A stretch of DNA of 8,644 bases from assembly GCA_964414715.1 (NCBI GenBank), contig CAYPXN010000141.1:1-8644 (forward strand), written 5' to 3'. The notes under the pieces are model-generated. The model made no database searches. It saw only the letters and a list, made by a program, of their open reading frames with translations, and was not told where the DNA came from. This document shows positions 6,868-8,644 of this stretch, piece after piece. Position 1 is the first letter of the stretch. Each line of letters starts with the position of its first letter. A program made the position numbers and the translations under genes. This stretch comes from CAYPXN01 sp964414715. GTDB lineage: Bacteria; UBA10199; JADFYH01.

Positions 6868-6917
6868 ATGAATAAAAATGAACTGCGGAATTTAGGAACT
6901 TAAAAAATGGTGCTTAA
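6868..6917 (+). promoter_or_regulatory. Leader with two tiny ORFs before the nuclease-fold gene
   Basis: The 50 bases before the nuclease-fold gene contain an 11-codon ORF (ATG 6868, MNKNELRNLGT, stop 6901-6903). They also contain a four-codon ORF (ATG 6907, MVLK) whose TGA at 6919-6921 overlaps the gene's ATG at 6918. AGGA at 6894-6897 is placed better for the small ORF (nine bases) than for the gene (20 bases), so translation of the gene may be reinitiated or coupled. AAATGAATAAAAA occurs at both 6866-6878 and 6916-6928, so the leader may instead be a relic of a small duplication. Functional meaning is inferred. The rest of the 270-base intergenic space (6648-6757) shows no gene. Confidence 0.35.
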
Positions 6918-7442
6918 ATGAATAAAAAAATCGTATATTTAGCCGTATTGTTTAATTTAGTTACTTTAAATCTCTTTGCAAAAGAGGATAACAAAACCTA
7001 TTACACTGTTACCAAAGTGAATGACGCCAGCAGCATCGTGCTCAACAATGGTGACACCCTTCAATTAATTGGAGTGAAATGCCCCTCTCCCACGGATCCC
7101 AATGAAAAAATTCAAAAGTGGGGAATCGCAGCCAAAGAGTTTCTCGAAAAAATGATCTTGAATCACAAGGTGTGGCTTGAGGGAGAAAAAGACTATGATG
7201 GAAAAAAATGGGCTTTTGTACTCTTTGTGATGAATCTGGAAAAAATGTCAGGGGTCGTTGACCAGGGATACATGCCCTTTTGGGGAACTGCTGGAAAATT
7301 CATGGCAAACCGAGAGTTGGTTGACAATGGTTACTGCTCTACCTCTTCTCCTTTTTCATTCAAATATCGAAGTCAGTTTATGGGTCTTGAAAAAACGGCC
7401 CGTCTTCGACAAGAAGGAATGTGGGTAGACTTTGCCCAATAA
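6918..7442 (+). CDS. Exported staphylococcal-nuclease-fold protein, probably catalytically inactive
   Basis: This is a 174-aa protein with a signal peptide (MNKKIVYLAVLFNLVTLNLFA, cleavage near residue 21) and one SNase-like OB-fold domain. The family layout is visible: VTKVNDASSIVL (31-42), LQLIGVKCPSP (48-58), GIAAKEFLEKM (69-79), DYDGKKWAFVLFV (92-104), ANRELVDNGYC (130-140) and EKTARLRQEGMW (158-169). Aligned by eye with staphylococcal nuclease, D21, R35, D40, E43 and R87 correspond to S38, Q49, K54, S57 and K96, so every classical catalytic position is changed. An insert of about 20 residues (104-127) precedes the NRELV helix. C55 and C140 could form a disulphide. The protein is likely periplasmic or secreted, perhaps a binding protein rather than a nuclease. 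Its stop is one base from the stop of the opposing osmC gene. Confidence 0.8.
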   Translation: MNKKIVYLAVLFNLVTLNLFAKEDNKTYYTVTKVNDASSIVLNNGDTLQLIGVKCPSPTDPNEKIQKWGIAAKEFLEKMILNHKVWLEGEKDYDGKKWAFVLFVMNLEKMSGVVDQGYMPFWGTAGKFMANRELVDNGYCSTSSPFSFKYRSQFMGLEKTARLRQEGMWVDFAQ

Positions 7443-7443
7443 T

Positions 7444-7872
7444 TTAGCTCGCCAATTTGCTTTCAATCATTATTTCAGATTTTAAAGTTCTGGCCACCGG
7501 ACAACGTTCGGCAATTTGCAACAATCTTTCTTTCTGTTCAGCGCTCAAAGCACCTTTCAACTTTATTTCACGCTGAATCTTATCTATTTTTCCTGTTTTT
7601 GTTTCACAAGTTGCACAATCTTCCGCATGGACTTTATCATGTGTCAGCAACACTTCCACACTATCCAAAGGCCATTGTTTCTGGTCTGCATACATCCTGA
7701 GAGTCATGGAAGTGCAAGCCCCCAATGCCGAGAGAAGAAGTTCATAAGGATTTGGGCCTTTATCATCTCCTCCCAAATCGAGAGGTTCATCGGCTGTCAA
7801 AACATGTCCTCCCGCATTAATTTCTTGAGTATATTTTTGAAGACTTTTGACTATTACCTGTCGTGTACTCAT
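7444..7872 (-). CDS. OsmC/Ohr-family thiol peroxidase-like protein
   Basis: This is a 142-aa cytosolic protein of the OsmC superfamily, whose members reduce organic hydroperoxides through a pair of cysteines. The signature GPNPYELLLSALGACTSMTL places the peroxidatic Cys at 53. The second Cys is C124 in ERCPVARTL. Between them, DCATCE gives an additional C86/C89 pair, which I recall as common in this OsmC subgroup (AEDC..C). Length is normal. ATG at 7872 has AGGAG (complement of 7879-7883) six bases upstream, and that site abuts the hpt stop only 11 bases away, so it is probably the second gene of an hpt-osmC transcript. Family assignment is secure; the physiological substrate is not known. 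Confidence 0.93.
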   Translation of the reverse strand: MSTRQVIVKSLQKYTQEINAGGHVLTADEPLDLGGDDKGPNPYELLLSALGACTSMTLRMYADQKQWPLDSVEVLLTHDKVHAEDCATCETKTGKIDKIQREIKLKGALSAEQKERLLQIAERCPVARTLKSEIMIESKLAS

Positions 7873-7883
7873 CGTTCACTCCT

Positions 7884-8414
7884 TCAAGATTGTTGCAAAT
7901 TCACGGAAGCGACATAAGAAAGCTCTCGATACTTTCCATCCAAATCCAAACCATAACCAATCAAATAATCATTCGGGACATCAAAACCGACATAACGAAT
8001 CTGGCTGGTCAAATCCGGATGATGCTTTTTATCCAACAGACAGCACACATTTAAACTTTTTGGATTCTTGGCTGACAAATGTTGAAGTAAATATCGAAGA
8101 GTATGACCTGTATCGAGAATATCTTCGATCAACAAAACTTCTTCATTTTCTATGGGTTGGGTCACATCAAAATCCAATCGGATAGAACCGCTACGACTCC
8201 CATCTGCATTATAACTCGAAACCCGAATAAAATCGCAACGCACCGGGATGCTCAACTCCCTCACCAAATCCGCCATGAACAGAAAAGCACCTTTCAAAAC
8301 TCCCACCACTACCAATTCCTTGCCCGCAAAGTCCCGGGAGATTTGAGCCCCCAACTCTCGTACCCGCCGCCGAATCTGTCCTTCCGAAAGGATTTCTTTT
8401 TGTAATTCTTTCAA
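7884..8414 (-). CDS. hpt: Hypoxanthine phosphoribosyltransferase
   Basis: This is a 176-aa purine salvage enzyme that converts hypoxanthine or guanine plus PRPP to IMP or GMP in the cytosol. All family landmarks are present: GVLKGAFLFMADL (38-50, PP-binding loop), the mobile loop SSYNADGSRSG (66-76), the PRPP motif EVLLIEDILDTGHTL (92-106; acidic E97/D98 and catalytic-base D101), LLDKK (126-130) and VGFDVPNDYLIGYGLDLDG (142-160). Length is typical. The start is TTG at 8414. It is the only possible start, since an in-frame TGA lies nine bases further up, and AGGT/GAGG (complement of 8421-8425) sits six bases before it. A promoter-like sequence lies just upstream, and osmC follows after 11 bases. 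Confidence 0.96.
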   Translation of the reverse strand: MKELQKEILSEGQIRRRVRELGAQISRDFAGKELVVVGVLKGAFLFMADLVRELSIPVRCDFIRVSSYNADGSRSGSIRLDFDVTQPIENEEVLLIEDILDTGHTLRYLLQHLSAKNPKSLNVCCLLDKKHHPDLTSQIRYVGFDVPNDYLIGYGLDLDGKYRELSYVASVNLQQS

Positions 8415-8441
8415 TTTGACACCTCACTCCTCTTTTCTGTA

Positions 8442-8470
8442 AAGGTAGAGGCCCCTTCTCCTTTGGTCAA
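8442..8470 (-). promoter_or_regulatory. Possible sigma-70-type promoter for hpt-osmC
   Basis: On the minus strand TTGACC (complement of 8465-8470) matches five of six -35 bases. It is separated by 17 bases from TACCTT (complement of 8442-8447), a weak -10 matching three of six. Transcription would begin near 8435, leaving a leader of about 20 bases. The -35 lies inside a small hairpin (8459-8474). The -10 is poor, so this is tentative. Confidence 0.4.
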
Positions 8471-8593
8471 GGGATTTGATAGTTTGTTTAACCCCAAATA
8501 CGAGCGAAAGCGAGTGATGGGGGTTGTCAGGGGGAGAAGATCTCCACCTGACTTTAGCGAGTTCCAGCTTTGCTGGGTCGAGCGAATGGCTCG
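8459..8593. repeat. Array of consecutive hairpins between hpt and the tRNA
   Basis: Five inverted repeats fill about 135 bases. TCCTTT/AAGGGA with loop GGTC is at 8459-8474. AACCCC/GGGGTT with a 24-base loop is at 8490-8525. GTCAGG-G-GGAGA/TCTCC-A-CCTGAC with an AGA loop, eleven pairs interrupted by one mismatch, is at 8526-8552. CCAGC/GCTGG with a TTT loop is at 8564-8576. CGAGC/GCTCG is at 8579-8593. The last pairs with the 5' acceptor strand of the tRNA. None is followed by a convincing T-run, so simple terminators are unlikely. The block looks like a mosaic of REP-type intergenic repeats or a structured RNA. Confidence 0.55.
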
Positions 8594-8644
8594 GTAGCCA
8601 GGTGGTGAGGCAGCGGCCTGCGAAACCGTTCTACTTGGGTTCAA
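8588..8644 (+). tRNA. tRNA gene with tRNA-Cys-like body and GCG anticodon (3' partial)
   Basis: The cloverleaf geometry fits base by base as far as the window allows. The acceptor 5' strand is GGCTCGG (8588-8594), followed by TA. The D stem is GCC/GGC around the AGGTGGTGA loop, and position 26 is A. The anticodon stem is GCGGC (8613-8617) with ACCGT (8625-8629), and the seven-base loop is CTGCGAA. The variable loop has five bases, the T stem starts TTGGG, and the T loop starts TTCAA. The 3' half is outside the window. The body strongly resembles bacterial tRNA-Cys, but the anticodon (8620-8622) reads GCG, which would decode Arg CGC, instead of GCA. C31 faces A39, so the anticodon stem has a mismatch at its last pair. 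It may be a variant tRNA, a decayed copy or a sequence error. Identity is therefore left open. Confidence 0.75.

Noticed and set aside
8411..8644. Minus-strand open frame of 77 codons at the right end
   Set aside because: It runs antisense through the tRNA and the hairpin array and overlaps the hpt start; its sequence has no domain character, so it is a by-product of structured non-coding DNA.
1..8644. CRISPR array, prophage or transposase gene
   Set aside because: No regularly spaced repeats, phage structural genes or recombinase motifs were seen on either strand.

Overview
The window appears to be chromosomal DNA of moderate-to-low GC from a Gram-negative bacterium that makes a quinone. 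Signal peptides, a possible outer-membrane beta-domain and a futalosine-type menaquinone gene set suggest a deltaproteobacteria-like or uncultured relative. No marker gene here fixes the phylum, so this placement is an inference.

Positions 1-4137 (+) hold a tightly packed operon. It contains a UbiD-family decarboxylase (5' end outside the window), the UbiE/MenG methyltransferase, a small exported protein of unknown function, the UbiX flavin prenyltransferase and a UbiA-type prenyltransferase of the MqnP kind. UbiA/MqnP attaches the polyprenyl tail, UbiX makes the prenylated FMN cofactor for UbiD, UbiD decarboxylates the prenylated ring, and UbiE/MenG methylates it. Every junction is an overlap or a gap of a base or so, which points to translational coupling. 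The exported protein lacks a convincing ordinary start codon: a good Shine-Dalgarno precedes an ATA.

Positions 4134-6647 (-) hold two genes that converge on the operon. The upstream one encodes a 587-aa protein joining an alpha/beta-hydrolase domain (GHSLG nucleophile elbow) to a C-terminal stretch of about eight amphipathic beta-strands. It has no N-terminal signal peptide and only one lysine against about 48 arginines. The downstream one encodes a six-helix membrane protein of unknown function. This pair is the least ordinary part of the window.

Positions 6648-6917 are intergenic and contain a 90-bp MITE/REP-like palindromic element, followed by a leader with two tiny ORFs. Next comes an exported staphylococcal-nuclease-fold protein (6918-7442, +) in which all five classical catalytic positions appear substituted. 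Converging on it is an hpt-osmC pair (7444-8414, -), encoding hypoxanthine phosphoribosyltransferase and an OsmC-type peroxidase.

The right end (about 8459-8644) is a run of hairpins leading into a tRNA gene on the + strand that is cut by the window edge. Its body looks like tRNA-Cys, but the anticodon reads GCG rather than GCA, with a C31-A39 mismatch in the anticodon stem.
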